Source: Rhodocyclales bacterium
Lineage (GTDB): Bacteria > Pseudomonadota > Gammaproteobacteria > Burkholderiales > Rhodocyclaceae
Length of the DNA stretch: 38,001 nucleotides
Assembly (NCBI GenBank): GCA_026399475.1
Contig: JAPLQY010000074.1
Location: forward strand, 1-38,001
Reading direction: 5' to 3'
The translations under genes and the position numbers were made by a program. Shown here piece after piece: positions 16,736 to 25,382 of the stretch; the first letter of the stretch is position 1; the number at the start of each line of letters is the position of its first letter. The notes under the pieces were generated by a model that saw only the letters and a program-made list of their open reading frames with translations, did no database searches and was not told the origin of the DNA.

Positions 16736-17458
16736 TTACTTGCGAGTCTTCGGCTGCTGCGCCTCGCGTCCGCGAAATGCCATGGCCATTTCGAAGGCCG
16801 CGCGGGTGAAGGTCAGGACCTCCGCGAACTCCTTATCGTCGAGGCTGCGTGCTTCGTCGTCACCGCGGTAGATGTTGGCGAACTCGCGTTCGCGCGCTGA
16901 CTGGATCAGCAGTTTGCCGACGCCGAGTCCTTCGAGACTGCGCCACAGATCCGGATTGGAACTGCGGGTGAACTTCATGATGAAGTCGATCGGATCGTTG
17001 CGGCCAAGCACTGCCGCCAGGCGCAGGATGAGTTCGAATGGCACCGCGATGCGGCCGTTTTCCCAGGCTTCGATCAGCGACGGATCCTTGAGGTTGATCG
17101 CAGCCCCGACTTCGGTGATGGTCAGTCCCGCGGCCTTGCGCATGCGTCGCAGCGTGGCTCCCGTCCGGGCCCACACGCCGGGCTCTGACAATCCGGGCAG
17201 CATGGCCTTGAGCACATCGGCTGCGGCTTCCATCGGCTTGCCGTTGCGCAAGGCCCTGGCGACGCTTGTCGCTGTCTGCAAAGTTGCCGCCGCGCCGACC
17301 GTGGCGGCGCCCATGTCGAGCACCTTGCCGGCCATGGAGCGCATCTGGTCCACCAGACCGGACTCGGCTAGCTCGGCCGCCGGTGGCCTTGATGCAGGCC
17401 TTGCCGGCGAACGCTGCTTTACGGGTGTCTTGCGTTTGGGAGTCGTGGGGCTGACCAT
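16736..17458 (-). CDS. XRE-type helix-turn-helix protein with long N-terminal region
   Basis: The product is 240 residues from ATG 17458 with AAAGGA upstream. The first 30 residues are basic and Pro-rich. An Ala-rich helical region follows, and a Cro/C1-type HTH occupies about 100-155 (GATLRRMRKAAGLTITEVGAAINLKDPSLIEAWENG, split here as one domain). The C-terminal part is helical and charged. It looks like a DNA-binding regulator, but the target is unknown. It lies 30 bases after the dksA-like gene on the same strand, so the two may be cotranscribed. Confidence 0.75.
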   Translation of the reverse strand: MVSPTTPKRKTPVKQRSPARPASRPPAAELAESGLVDQMRSMAGKVLDMGAATVGAAATLQTATSVARALRNGKPMEAAADVLKAMLPGLSEPGVWARTGATLRRMRKAAGLTITEVGAAINLKDPSLIEAWENGRIAVPFELILRLAAVLGRNDPIDFIMKFTRSSNPDLWRSLEGLGVGKLLIQSAREREFANIYRGDDEARSLDDKEFAEVLTFTRAAFEMAMAFRGREAQQPKTRK

Positions 17459-17488
17459 GGCAGGTCCTTTTGCGCAGCGCGTGCCGGT

Positions 17489-17911
17489 TTATTTCCCTTG
17501 TATCCTCTGGCGGGATTCGTGCCGCTCCTGCGCCTCGATTGAGAACGATGTGGTCGGGCGCGCCAGAAGTCGCCGCAAGCCTATCGGATCGCCTGTTTCC
17601 TCGCAGAAGCCGTATTGGCCGTCGTCGATGCGCTTCAAGGCGGCTTCGACACGTGGCAGCATCTTGCGCTCGCGATCGCGGATGCGCAGTTCGATGGAAT
17701 TTTCCTCTTCGATCGTGGCGCGGTCGTTGGGGTCGGCTTCTGCCTCTCCATCGCGCAGGTGATCGATGGTCATGGTGGCGTTGTCGAGAAGATCCTGCCG
17801 CTGCTTGCGCAAGAGGTCACGAAAAAAGCCGAGCTGTGCCGCGTTCATGTAGGAACCGGTGGGCATCGCCAGCAGGGCTTTCTCGCTCAGTGTTTTTGGT
17901 GTGTTGGGCAT
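17489..17911 (-). CDS. dksA: DksA/TraR-family RNA polymerase-binding factor with a degenerate zinc finger
   Basis: The product is 140 residues, the usual DksA length. The coiled-coil with its DPNDRA tip (Asp60, Asp63, Ala65) and RIRDRERKMLPRVEAAL is intact; this tip enters the RNA polymerase secondary channel and mediates the ppGpp response. The C-terminal finger reads YGFCEETGDPIGLRRLLARPT then SFSIEAQERHE. Only Cys103 of the four zinc positions remains, and the position that is Cys in LCIEAQ-type homologues is Ser124. A Zn-independent paralogue is likely; a second, canonical dksA may exist elsewhere in the genome. Confidence 0.88.
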   Translation of the reverse strand: MPNTPKTLSEKALLAMPTGSYMNAAQLGFFRDLLRKQRQDLLDNATMTIDHLRDGEAEADPNDRATIEEENSIELRIRDRERKMLPRVEAALKRIDDGQYGFCEETGDPIGLRRLLARPTTSFSIEAQERHESRQRIQGK

Positions 17912-18117
17912 CGCGTGTTTTCCTGGGTTTCTATTCGGTAGCAGCTAATAAGGCGGTCATTCAGTCGGCGGTGAATATACCGTTCATGGTCAAGCCAGGG
18001 GCGGACTCCATTTGCGGCCCGCAACAAGTCGATAGCCGCTACTCTATCGAAAGACTGGGCAAACGTCAGGGGAATCTCGCGGGTCGCCAGGCGCGGGTCG
18101 AACAGCCTGCCGCAGCA

Positions 18118-20262
18118 TCATGCCTTTCGCAGGTCGTGGTGCTTGAGCGGCAGCGAACGGATGCGCTTGCCCGTGGCAGCAAAGATTGCGTTGCATATGG
18201 CGGCGGGAAGCGGGAGGATGGCCGGTTCACCGTGTCCGCCCCAGAAGCCCCCGGTGGGTACCAGGACTGTTTCGACCTGGGGCATCTCGGATATCTGCGG
18301 GAGCCGGAAATCGTGGAAGTTCGACTCGACGATGCGTCCATTCCTGATGTTGTTCTCCTGGTAGAGGATGCTGCCGAGGCCAAAGATCACATTACCCTCG
18401 GCCTGGGCACGACAGGTATCAGGGTTCACGACGTGACCCGAGTCGATGGCGACGACAATGCGGTGCACCCTGGGCTCCCCCCCCGGAGTCACCGACACTT
18501 CGGCCACCATCGCCGTATAGCTGCCGAAACCGTCGGCAACGGCCAGGCCGCGATGCACCCCCGGTGGCAACGGGGCACCCCAGTTGGCTGCCTTGGCTAC
18601 GGCCTCCAGCACCAGCCGGTTCTTGTCGGCGGTTTTCAGCATCGCCAGCCGGAACTCAATCGGATCCCTGCCCGCGGCGACCGCCAATTCGTCGATGAAG
18701 GACTCGCGGTAGAAGGCGTTCTGCTGTCCTGGCGCGCGCCAGAAGCCGACGGGGACATGGCCGTTGCGCATGGCGTAGTCGACCTGCTGGTTCGGTATCG
18801 TGTAAGGCATGTCGCTCAGGGTGCGCACGGCCGTGAAGTCGATGCCCTCCTTGGGTAACTCCCGAAGCAGGACCTTGAGGATCGACGGACAGGCGATCCG
18901 GGTATGCATCGCGATGAGATTGCCCCGGGCATCGAGGCCGGCTTTCATGCGCACGACGCTCGCCGGCCGGTAGAAGCCGTGCTGCATGTCCTCCTGGCGC
19001 GACCACATCATCTTCACCGGCGTCCCCGGCATAGACATGGCGATCTTCACGCCCTGCACGACGAAATCCTGCGGCCCGCCGCGGCGGCCGAAGCCGCCGC
19101 CGAGCATCATCTTGTGCACTTCCACCTTTTCCAGCGGCAGCCCGGAGGTCTCGGCGGCAGCGGCCATCGAGGCTTCGCCGTTCTGCGTCGAGGTCCACAC
19201 CTCGAGGAAGCCCTCGGGCTTCAGCCATGCCGTGCAGGTTTGCGGCTCCATGGTGGCGTGGTTGAGGTAGGGCGAGGAATATTCGGCCTCGATCACCTTC
19301 GCTGCGGTGGCCAGCGCCGCATCGGTGTCGCCGATCTTGCGTGCCTGCGGCAGATTGGGATCAGCCAGACCCTCACGCAGCATGGCCATGATGCTCGCGG
19401 TCGACGCGGTGCCGTTGGTACCCGCATCCCATTCGATTTTGAGTTGCTTCAGCGCCTGGTCGGCACGCCACCAGCTGTCGGCAATGACGGCGACAAAATC
19501 GGCTTCGCGCACGACCTTCTTCACGCCCCGCATCTTCTCGGCAGCCCCGGCGTCAAGGCTCTTCAGCGTGCCGCCGAACACCGGGCACTGCGCCACCGAC
19601 GCGTGCAGCATGCCCGGCAGAACCACGTCGACGCCGAATACCGGCTTGCCCATGACCTTGTCCGGAATGTCGAAGCGATGCATCGACTTGCCGGCGATCT
19701 TCCAGTTCTTCGGATCACGCAGGACGACGTCCTTCGGCGGCTCCAGCCTGGCCGCTTCGGCCGCGACCTCGCCATAGCGCAGGGTGCGCCTGCTCGGTCC
19801 GTGGCTGATGACGCCGCGCTCTACCGTGCATTCGGCCGCCGATACCTTCCAGCGGGCAGCGGCGGCGTTGACCAGCATCACGCGCGCCGCGGCGCCGGCC
19901 TTGCGCACGTAATCCTGCGAGCTGCGCACGCCCTGGCTGCCGCCGGTGGACATCGAGCCCCAGATGCGCTTCCTGCGGATGTGTTCATTCGGCGAAGCAA
20001 ACTCGGAACTGACCTTGGCCCAGTCGCAATCCAGTTCCTCGGCCACCAGTTGCGCCAGGGCGGTGTAGGTGCCCTGTCCCATTTCCGAACGGGCGATGCG
20101 CACTACCACCCGGTCATCCGGATGGATCACCACCCAGGCATTGACTTCGGTGGCCGCCATGCCCCCGGCGGCCTTCGCTGCGACAGGGAAGGAAAATTCG
20201 AGCAAGAGTCCGCCGCCCAGTGCGACGGAGGCCTTGAGAAATCCGCGACGATTGATATTCAT
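18118..20262 (-). CDS. molybdopterin-binding large subunit of a Tat-exported Mo hydroxylase (IorB type)
   Basis: The product is 714 residues from ATG 20262, which begins a twin-arginine signal (NRRGFLK, then a hydrophobic stretch to about AAKAA). It belongs to the xanthine oxidase/aldehyde oxidase superfamily in the isoquinoline 1-oxidoreductase-like branch. Marks include EMGQGTYTALAQLVAEEL, GGGFGRRGGPQDF, GFWRAPGQQNAFYRESF and the late GHGEPA with the presumed catalytic Glu. It pairs with the 2Fe-2S subunit encoded five bases upstream and probably oxidises an N-heterocycle or aldehyde at the periplasmic face. No FAD subunit or dedicated cytochrome is adjacent. The substrate is unknown. Confidence 0.9.
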   Translation of the reverse strand: MNINRRGFLKASVALGGGLLLEFSFPVAAKAAGGMAATEVNAWVVIHPDDRVVVRIARSEMGQGTYTALAQLVAEELDCDWAKVSSEFASPNEHIRRKRIWGSMSTGGSQGVRSSQDYVRKAGAAARVMLVNAAAARWKVSAAECTVERGVISHGPSRRTLRYGEVAAEAARLEPPKDVVLRDPKNWKIAGKSMHRFDIPDKVMGKPVFGVDVVLPGMLHASVAQCPVFGGTLKSLDAGAAEKMRGVKKVVREADFVAVIADSWWRADQALKQLKIEWDAGTNGTASTASIMAMLREGLADPNLPQARKIGDTDAALATAAKVIEAEYSSPYLNHATMEPQTCTAWLKPEGFLEVWTSTQNGEASMAAAAETSGLPLEKVEVHKMMLGGGFGRRGGPQDFVVQGVKIAMSMPGTPVKMMWSRQEDMQHGFYRPASVVRMKAGLDARGNLIAMHTRIACPSILKVLLRELPKEGIDFTAVRTLSDMPYTIPNQQVDYAMRNGHVPVGFWRAPGQQNAFYRESFIDELAVAAGRDPIEFRLAMLKTADKNRLVLEAVAKAANWGAPLPPGVHRGLAVADGFGSYTAMVAEVSVTPGGEPRVHRIVVAIDSGHVVNPDTCRAQAEGNVIFGLGSILYQENNIRNGRIVESNFHDFRLPQISEMPQVETVLVPTGGFWGGHGEPAILPLPAAICNAIFAATGKRIRSLPLKHHDLRKA

Positions 20263-20267
20263 GGCGC

Positions 20268-20750
20268 TCACCCCCCGACTTTCTTGGCCGCGGCGGACGA
20301 CGCCGGCCCGGCAGCAACGGCATGGATTGCCTCGCGCACCCGGGTATAGGTTCCGCAGCGGCACAGGTTGGTCATCGCCTTGTCAATGTCGGCGTCGGAG
20401 GGTTTGGGTTTTTCGGTCAGCAGCGCTGCCGCCGACATGATCATGCCGGTCTGGCAATAGCCGCACTGGGGTACTTCGTGCTCGATCCAGGCCGCCTGCA
20501 GGCGGTGCACTCCACCCTCGGCCAGGCCCTCGATGGTCACCACTTGTTTGCCGACTGCAGCCGAGGCCGGCATGACACATGAGCGCACCGCCGCGCCGTC
20601 GACATGAATCGTGCAGGCGCCGCACAAGGCGACGCCGCAGCCGTACTTGACGCCGAGCAGGCCCAGGTGATCGCGCAGCACCCAGAGAAGCGGCATGTCC
20701 GGTTCGACATCGACCTGATGCATTTTTCCATTCACATTCAGCTTGACCAT
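20268..20750 (-). CDS. 2Fe-2S small subunit of the Mo hydroxylase (IorA type)
   Basis: The product is 160 residues from ATG 20750 with AAGGAG upstream; an earlier ATG at 20780 adds ten residues without a ribosome site. It has a plant-type [2Fe-2S] domain (Cys38, 43, 46, 58) and a C-terminal all-helical [2Fe-2S] domain (CGYC at 96-99 and CRC at 130-132). This is the complete set of eight cysteines. It passes electrons from the molybdenum subunit. It lacks its own signal peptide and is likely exported with the Tat-signal-bearing partner, as is known for such pairs. Confidence 0.93.
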   Translation of the reverse strand: MVKLNVNGKMHQVDVEPDMPLLWVLRDHLGLLGVKYGCGVALCGACTIHVDGAAVRSCVMPASAAVGKQVVTIEGLAEGGVHRLQAAWIEHEVPQCGYCQTGMIMSAAALLTEKPKPSDADIDKAMTNLCRCGTYTRVREAIHAVAAGPASSAAAKKVGG

Positions 20751-20879
20751 GGAAGCTCCTTGAGAGAGATGACAATGCAATTGGTGTGCGCGCCAGAGGA
20801 AACAAATGCAGGGGCACCGACGCCAGTATTTCGGGATTGGAGACTGCGGTCAAGCTGCCTGTTGCCGGTCGGGACAGAT

Positions 20880-21683
20880 TCAGCCCGGAACGAACCAGCG
20901 GTGCCCATCGGCGCACAGTTCGCGCAGTGGATGGCCGTAGAGCCGGGTCAGGTTGGTGGCGGTAATCACTTCATCGGCCGGCCCGGCCAGCCATTCGCCG
21001 TTGCCGAACAGCAGCAGGGCCTGGCTGCAGTAGCGGGCGGCGAAGCCGGGGTCGTGCAATGCGGCGACGATGGCGGCGCCGGCGGCCGCGCGGCGGGCGA
21101 ACAGATCCATCATCGCAACCTGATGTGACAGATCGAGATGGGTCAGGGGCTCGTCAAGCAGGAACAACTGCGGTTGCTGTGCCAGCAGTTGCGCCACGGC
21201 CAGACGCTGGCGTTCGCCACCGGACAGCGTTTGTACTTCGCGCTCGGCGAAGCCGCCCAGATCGACCTCGTTCAGCGCTGATCCGGCGATACGGTGATCG
21301 TCGGCCGACTCCCAGTCCCAGCGGCCCAGATGGGGATGACGGCCGACCAGCACGGTTTCGATCACGGTGGAGGCGAAGGGGTCGATCTGGTGCTGCGACA
21401 GATAGCCGCGGACGCGGGCCATTGCCCTTGCCCCCGCTCCCTGTCTGGCTTGCGGCAGTGCCAAACCGGCGACACTCAGCTGCCCGTTATCCTGTGCCCG
21501 CAAACCGGCGATGGTAGCGAGCAGGGTCGATTTGCCGGCGCCGTTGCGGCCGAGAATGGCCCACAAACTTCCCGCATCGACGCGCCAGTCCAGGTCGCGG
21601 CAGATGCGGTGGCCGCCGATATTGACCTCAAGCTGCCTGGCCTCGAGCAAAGGCATGTTCATGGCGGAGTCATTGCCGTTCAT
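20880..21683 (-). CDS. btuD: cobalamin ABC transporter ATPase (BtuD type)
   Basis: The product is 267 residues from ATG 21683, overlapping the permease gene by 14 bases; in-frame ATGs at 21662 and 21656 are alternatives. Walker A (GRNGAGKST), signature (LSGGERQR), Walker B (LFLLDEPLTHLD) and the H-loop (AALHDPGFAARYC) mark a FecCD/BtuCD-class ATPase. Coupled to a BtuC-like permease and a riboswitch-preceded TonB receptor, vitamin B12 or another corrinoid is the likely cargo. Confidence 0.88.
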   Translation of the reverse strand: MNGNDSAMNMPLLEARQLEVNIGGHRICRDLDWRVDAGSLWAILGRNGAGKSTLLATIAGLRAQDNGQLSVAGLALPQARQGAGARAMARVRGYLSQHQIDPFASTVIETVLVGRHPHLGRWDWESADDHRIAGSALNEVDLGGFAEREVQTLSGGERQRLAVAQLLAQQPQLFLLDEPLTHLDLSHQVAMMDLFARRAAAGAAIVAALHDPGFAARYCSQALLLFGNGEWLAGPADEVITATNLTRLYGHPLRELCADGHRWFVPG

Positions 21684-22674
21684 TCGGCTGCCGCGCGAGC
21701 AGGAACAGGAACACCGGCACGCCAAGCAGTGCAGTCAGCACGCCGACGGGCAACTGCTGCGGGGCGATCACGGTGCGTGCCAGGGTGTCGGCCAGCACCA
21801 GCAGGCTGCCTCCGGCGAGCGCAGACGCCGGCAACAGCAGGCGCTGGTCGTTGCCCCAGCCCAGCTTGATCATGGCCAGGCGGACCAGGTGCGGCACCAC
21901 CAGGCCGATGAAGCCGATGCTGCCGGCAGTGGTCACCGCCACCGCGGTGAGCAGCGAGGCCAGCAGGTAAATTCCGCGCCGGACCTGGCTCACCGAGACA
22001 CCAAGCGCCTGGGCCAGCGTGTCGCCGCGTGCCATCAGGTTGAGTTCGCGGGCGAAGGGCAGCGCGACGATCAGGCCCAGCGCCAGCACTCCCAGGGCCG
22101 GCCAGGGGGTGATGGCGTGTCCCAGGTCGCCCATGAGCCAGAACAACATGCCGCGCAATCCATCCTCCGGCGCAATCGACAGGATCAGGGCGACGACTGC
22201 GCCGCAACCTGCGGCGACGACTACGCCGGTGAGCAGCAGGCGCGAGCGAGTCCAGCTGTTGTCGCCATGGGCCAGACCGAATACCAGCAGCATGGCGGCG
22301 AGGGCGCCGGCGAAGGCGGCGAGATTCATGAAGGCCAGCGTGAGTCCTGCCAGCATGGCCGACAGCGCGCCCACGGCGGCGCCGCCCGAAATGCCCAGCA
22401 CGTAGGGATCGGCCAGCGGATTGCGCAGCAGCACCTGCATCAGCGAGCCGGCCAGCGCCAGCAAGCCGCCACAGGCAAATGCCGCCAGTGCGCGGGGCAG
22501 GCGCAGGTTGATCACCACTTCGGCGCCCACGCCCTGTGCGCTGCCCAGCAGGGCGCGTATCACTTCGCCCGGCGCCACCGCCAAACTCCCGGCCATCAGC
22601 GCCGCCAGCAGGCTCGCCGCCGCGAGTGCCAGCAGCAGGACGACGATCAGCAGGGCGCGGCGGCGGGTCGGCAT
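21670..22674 (-). CDS. btuC: cobalamin ABC transporter permease (BtuC/FecCD family)
   Basis: The product is 334 residues with about ten membrane helices. FecCD family marks are present: RLPRALAAFACGGLLALAG with LLRNPLADPYVLGISGGAA, and late GSIGFIGLVVPHLVRL followed by GVLTALLGVPVFLFLLAR. It should form the membrane dimer of a BtuC2D2-type importer with the ATPase gene that overlaps its end. The gene starts 42 bases after the TonB receptor stop, in the same direction, consistent with one riboswitch-controlled operon. No btuF-like binding protein gene is in the window. Confidence 0.88.
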   Translation of the reverse strand: MPTRRRALLIVVLLLALAAASLLAALMAGSLAVAPGEVIRALLGSAQGVGAEVVINLRLPRALAAFACGGLLALAGSLMQVLLRNPLADPYVLGISGGAAVGALSAMLAGLTLAFMNLAAFAGALAAMLLVFGLAHGDNSWTRSRLLLTGVVVAAGCGAVVALILSIAPEDGLRGMLFWLMGDLGHAITPWPALGVLALGLIVALPFARELNLMARGDTLAQALGVSVSQVRRGIYLLASLLTAVAVTTAGSIGFIGLVVPHLVRLAMIKLGWGNDQRLLLPASALAGGSLLVLADTLARTVIAPQQLPVGVLTALLGVPVFLFLLARQPNERQ

Positions 22675-22716
22675 TGGCTTATCTCATGGAGCACTGCGCG
22701 GGAAGGCGAACGAAGC

Positions 22717-24807
22717 TCACTGGAAGCGATATTCAGCCGAAGCGAACAGGGTCCGTTCCGGCATCGGGAAGACATTGAAACGGGTCGCGTTGAACTGGCT
22801 CTTCACAGCATAGGCGTAATACTTTTCGTCAGTCAGATTGTTCACCGCCAAGGCGAGCGTCCAGTTGTCGACCTGCCGTTCCAGTTTGACATTGACCAGC
22901 GTATACGCCGGGATTGTCGCGCCGAGATTGTTGGCTTCATCGTTGTCCATGTACTGCTTGCCGACATGGGCGACGCTTGCCTTGATGCGTGTCTTCGCCA
23001 TGAACTCCCAGTCGCCCCCGACATTGAACTTCTGCTTCGGTACCAGGGGAACATTCTTGCCGCCGAAAACATTGTTCAGCAGCCCGAAGGTGCCGGGAAA
23101 TACCCCCGACAGAAAGCGGGCATCGGTCCATGTGGCGGACCCGTTGAGGCGGAACGTGTCCGCGGCTTGCCAGCTTGCTTCCAGTTCCAGGCCGCGACGT
23201 CGGGATGGCGGCAGGTTGGTGTTGCCGATGCCATTGGTAAAGGCATCGAGATGGATCTCGTCCTGCACATCGTTCTGGAACAATGCTCCCCTTATCGATG
23301 TTCGTGCCGCATGCCACTGCACTCCCGCTTCCTGCAGCCGGCTGGTTTGCGGCCTCAAGAACTGGAACTGATTGTTGAACGCCGTATCGGTTTCGTAGAT
23401 TTCGTCGACATTGTTGAAGCGGAAGGCACGGGCCGCCTTGGCAAAGGCCGCCCAGTTGGATGACAGGCGATAGCGCCCGCCCACTTCCCACGCTGACTGC
23501 CAGCGAGCAGCAGCGTCAGGAGCGGCGCCGGTGGGACAGAAGCCGAAGGGGCACGTCGCTCCCGCGTCAATGGTGTTGCTGGCCGCAAGCTTCTGCCGCT
23601 CCCTGCGCCCGCCGACCAGCAGACTGATCCGGTCGGTCAGGTCGATCGACTCCTGCAGGTAGATCCCCAGATTGCTCTGGCTCGCTTTGACCTTGCTGTA
23701 GGGCCGGCTCATCAGTCCAAGCGATACGGCATCGTTGGCGGTGTAGCCCCATTCCTGCCAATCGATGCCGAGGACCAGGCTGGCCTTGCTGCCAAACAGG
23801 GTGTGTGGCATCCGCAAGCGTGGCGAAAGCGAATCGAGGGTCATGTCGCTCGAACGGGCAAACTGTCGCGAGCCGGAATAAATCCACTGTTGCCGCGTCC
23901 GGTGCGTGTAATCGACGGCCAGTTCGCCAAATCCGAAACGATGCCGCCAATCGGCTGCAAACTGATTTCCCCGGCGTGCCGAATCGTCATTGGGTGTCGG
24001 CGTACCGCGGCGATCCGTGGCCAGATCGTCGCGGCCGGTGGCCCATTCGATCTGCCGGAAGCCGGGGAGGCGCATGGTCATCCAGTTGGCGTCGAGCCCG
24101 AAACGGAAGGAACCTTCGCCATAGTCGGATTGGGTCTTGATTCCTGCGTTGGTTTGCCGGGCGCGGTTATTGGCCCGGTAGCCGTCGCTTTCGAAATGGT
24201 TGCCGCTTAGGGTCAGCCCGAATCCGTCGCTCCCCTTGGACATGAATGCCTGAGCTTCGCGGGTGTTGTAGGAACCGATGCGAGCGCTCATGGTGGCCAT
24301 GTCGCCCTTGCCGGGTGCGCGACTGATGATGTTGATGACGCCTCCGCCGGCACCCTCGCCGAACTGGACGGCACCCGACCCCCGAAGGATTTCGATGCGC
24401 TCTATCGAACTGACGGGAATCGATGACCAGTTGACGTTAGCCTGGTCCATGTCGGTGAGACGTCGACCATCCAGGAGAATCAGCGTGTTTTGACCGGCCG
24501 ATGCGCCGAATCCGCGAATGTCGACGGTCGCGCTGATGCCGTTGTTGCCATTGACATCCTGCATATGGACACCGGCCTGCTGGGACAGCAGCTCGGGCAA
24601 CAGTGTCGTGGCGCTGCCACGGATATCCTCTGCCGTAATGACTGTAACCGACAAAGGTTTTGACAAGGCACTGTCCGCAAACCTGGTAGCAGAGACAATC
24701 AGGGCCGCTTCGTCGGCGGCTGACGCGGGAAATGAAGCCAGAAAGACGGCTGACAGCAGGAAAATCCTGGAAAAATGGCGCGCAGTGCGGCCGTGGATCG
24801 CAGACAT
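22717..24807 (-). CDS. btuB: TonB-dependent outer membrane receptor, BtuB-like
   Basis: The product is 696 residues from ATG 24807 with GAAGGGAGC upstream. It has a signal peptide (to about ASFPASA), a TonB-box-like AALIVSATR segment, and a plug domain (SVTVITAEDI, PELLSQQAGV, DIRGFGASAGQNTLILLDGRRL, RIEILRGSGAVQFGEGAGGGVINI). A beta barrel follows and ends in the aromatic YRFQ C-terminus. The ligand assignment to cobalamin rests on the cobalamin riboswitch upstream and btuCD-like genes downstream, since plug sequence alone does not tell B12 from iron complexes. Confidence 0.85.
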   Translation of the reverse strand: MSAIHGRTARHFSRIFLLSAVFLASFPASAADEAALIVSATRFADSALSKPLSVTVITAEDIRGSATTLLPELLSQQAGVHMQDVNGNNGISATVDIRGFGASAGQNTLILLDGRRLTDMDQANVNWSSIPVSSIERIEILRGSGAVQFGEGAGGGVINIISRAPGKGDMATMSARIGSYNTREAQAFMSKGSDGFGLTLSGNHFESDGYRANNRARQTNAGIKTQSDYGEGSFRFGLDANWMTMRLPGFRQIEWATGRDDLATDRRGTPTPNDDSARRGNQFAADWRHRFGFGELAVDYTHRTRQQWIYSGSRQFARSSDMTLDSLSPRLRMPHTLFGSKASLVLGIDWQEWGYTANDAVSLGLMSRPYSKVKASQSNLGIYLQESIDLTDRISLLVGGRRERQKLAASNTIDAGATCPFGFCPTGAAPDAAARWQSAWEVGGRYRLSSNWAAFAKAARAFRFNNVDEIYETDTAFNNQFQFLRPQTSRLQEAGVQWHAARTSIRGALFQNDVQDEIHLDAFTNGIGNTNLPPSRRRGLELEASWQAADTFRLNGSATWTDARFLSGVFPGTFGLLNNVFGGKNVPLVPKQKFNVGGDWEFMAKTRIKASVAHVGKQYMDNDEANNLGATIPAYTLVNVKLERQVDNWTLALAVNNLTDEKYYAYAVKSQFNATRFNVFPMPERTLFASAEYRFQ

Positions 24808-24949
24808 TGGTGCTCCCTTCGTGGCCAGCGTCCCCGCAGGCCAAAACATTGCATGAACGAAAGTGCGAAGGGGAGAAGGGACGGAAGCGGCCGAATGGAG
24901 ACGGCGGCTGACGCACACTGCCTCCCCGCAGCGCTTTCAACGAATGTCC

Positions 24950-25128
24950 TTGGCCGGTCTCCGGGCTTGGAAGTCTTGGTTCATCGCCTTCCCGGGTTGG
25001 ACCCAGTGGCTTCTTGATGAACCCGCACTTCCTTACCGTTGCGGGGGCAGCGCCGGAATTGAGGGTTTGGCTCTCACCGGCTTCCCGTTTCACCCGGCAC
25101 GGAAAACCATGCGCGGGCACCACGAACA
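24950..25128 (-). ncRNA. cobalamin riboswitch
   Basis: Read on the minus strand, the conserved AdoCbl-riboswitch elements occur in order: GGGTGAAACGGGAAGCCGGTG-like start (about 25098-25077), CTGCCCCCGCAACGGTAA (about 25050-25033), GCCACTG (25010-25004), GGGAAGGCGATGAACC (24993-24978) and the B12 box AGCCCGGAGACCGGCC (24967-24952). It ends about 145 bases before btuB. In this class, bound cobalamin turns down expression of uptake genes, so the btuB-btuC-btuD unit should be repressed when B12 is plentiful. Confidence 0.93.
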
Positions 25129-25255
25129 GGGGCGGAGTATAGCAAAGCGACCCTCCTTTGCGGGAGGTCATCTTCGCCCCGATGCGGAAGTGTCCGCGCG
25201 TGATGAGGCAGGCGCTTGAAGTTTGAGGTTGAAACTATCCCTATTGCTAGTAGAC

Positions 25256-25269
25256 TTGATGCGCATCAA
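25256..25269. promoter_or_regulatory. FNR/DNR (Crp-Fnr family) box upstream of nirS
   Basis: TTGATGCGCATCAA matches the TTGAT-N4-ATCAA consensus with no mismatch and lies 113 bases before the nirS ATG. It is the expected anaerobic/NO-responsive activator site for a denitrification operon. A good -10 at the class II distance (about 25291-25296) is not obvious. Confidence 0.85.
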
Positions 25270-25382
25270 GGAGAACGAAGGTCTGTCGGTGCACTCTTCG
25301 ACCATTGCGCTACCAGGGTCTTGATGGCTGGAGTAGCGGTTAGCATATGGATCGCTCAGGGATTACTCAAAAGGAGAGAAGG

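Noticed and set aside
18473..18484. C8/G8 run in the Mo hydroxylase large subunit as a phase-variation switch
   Set aside because: The frame is intact across it and similar runs arise by chance in Gly/Pro codons of GC-rich DNA; nothing else supports switching.
18904..20349. Plus-strand frame opposite the Mo hydroxylase large subunit
   Set aside because: His/Arg/Gly-rich shadow of a well-supported gene.
21511..23463. 650-codon plus-strand frame opposite btuC and btuB
   Set aside because: Gln/His/Arg-rich composition of an antisense shadow; btuC and btuB are clear on the other strand.
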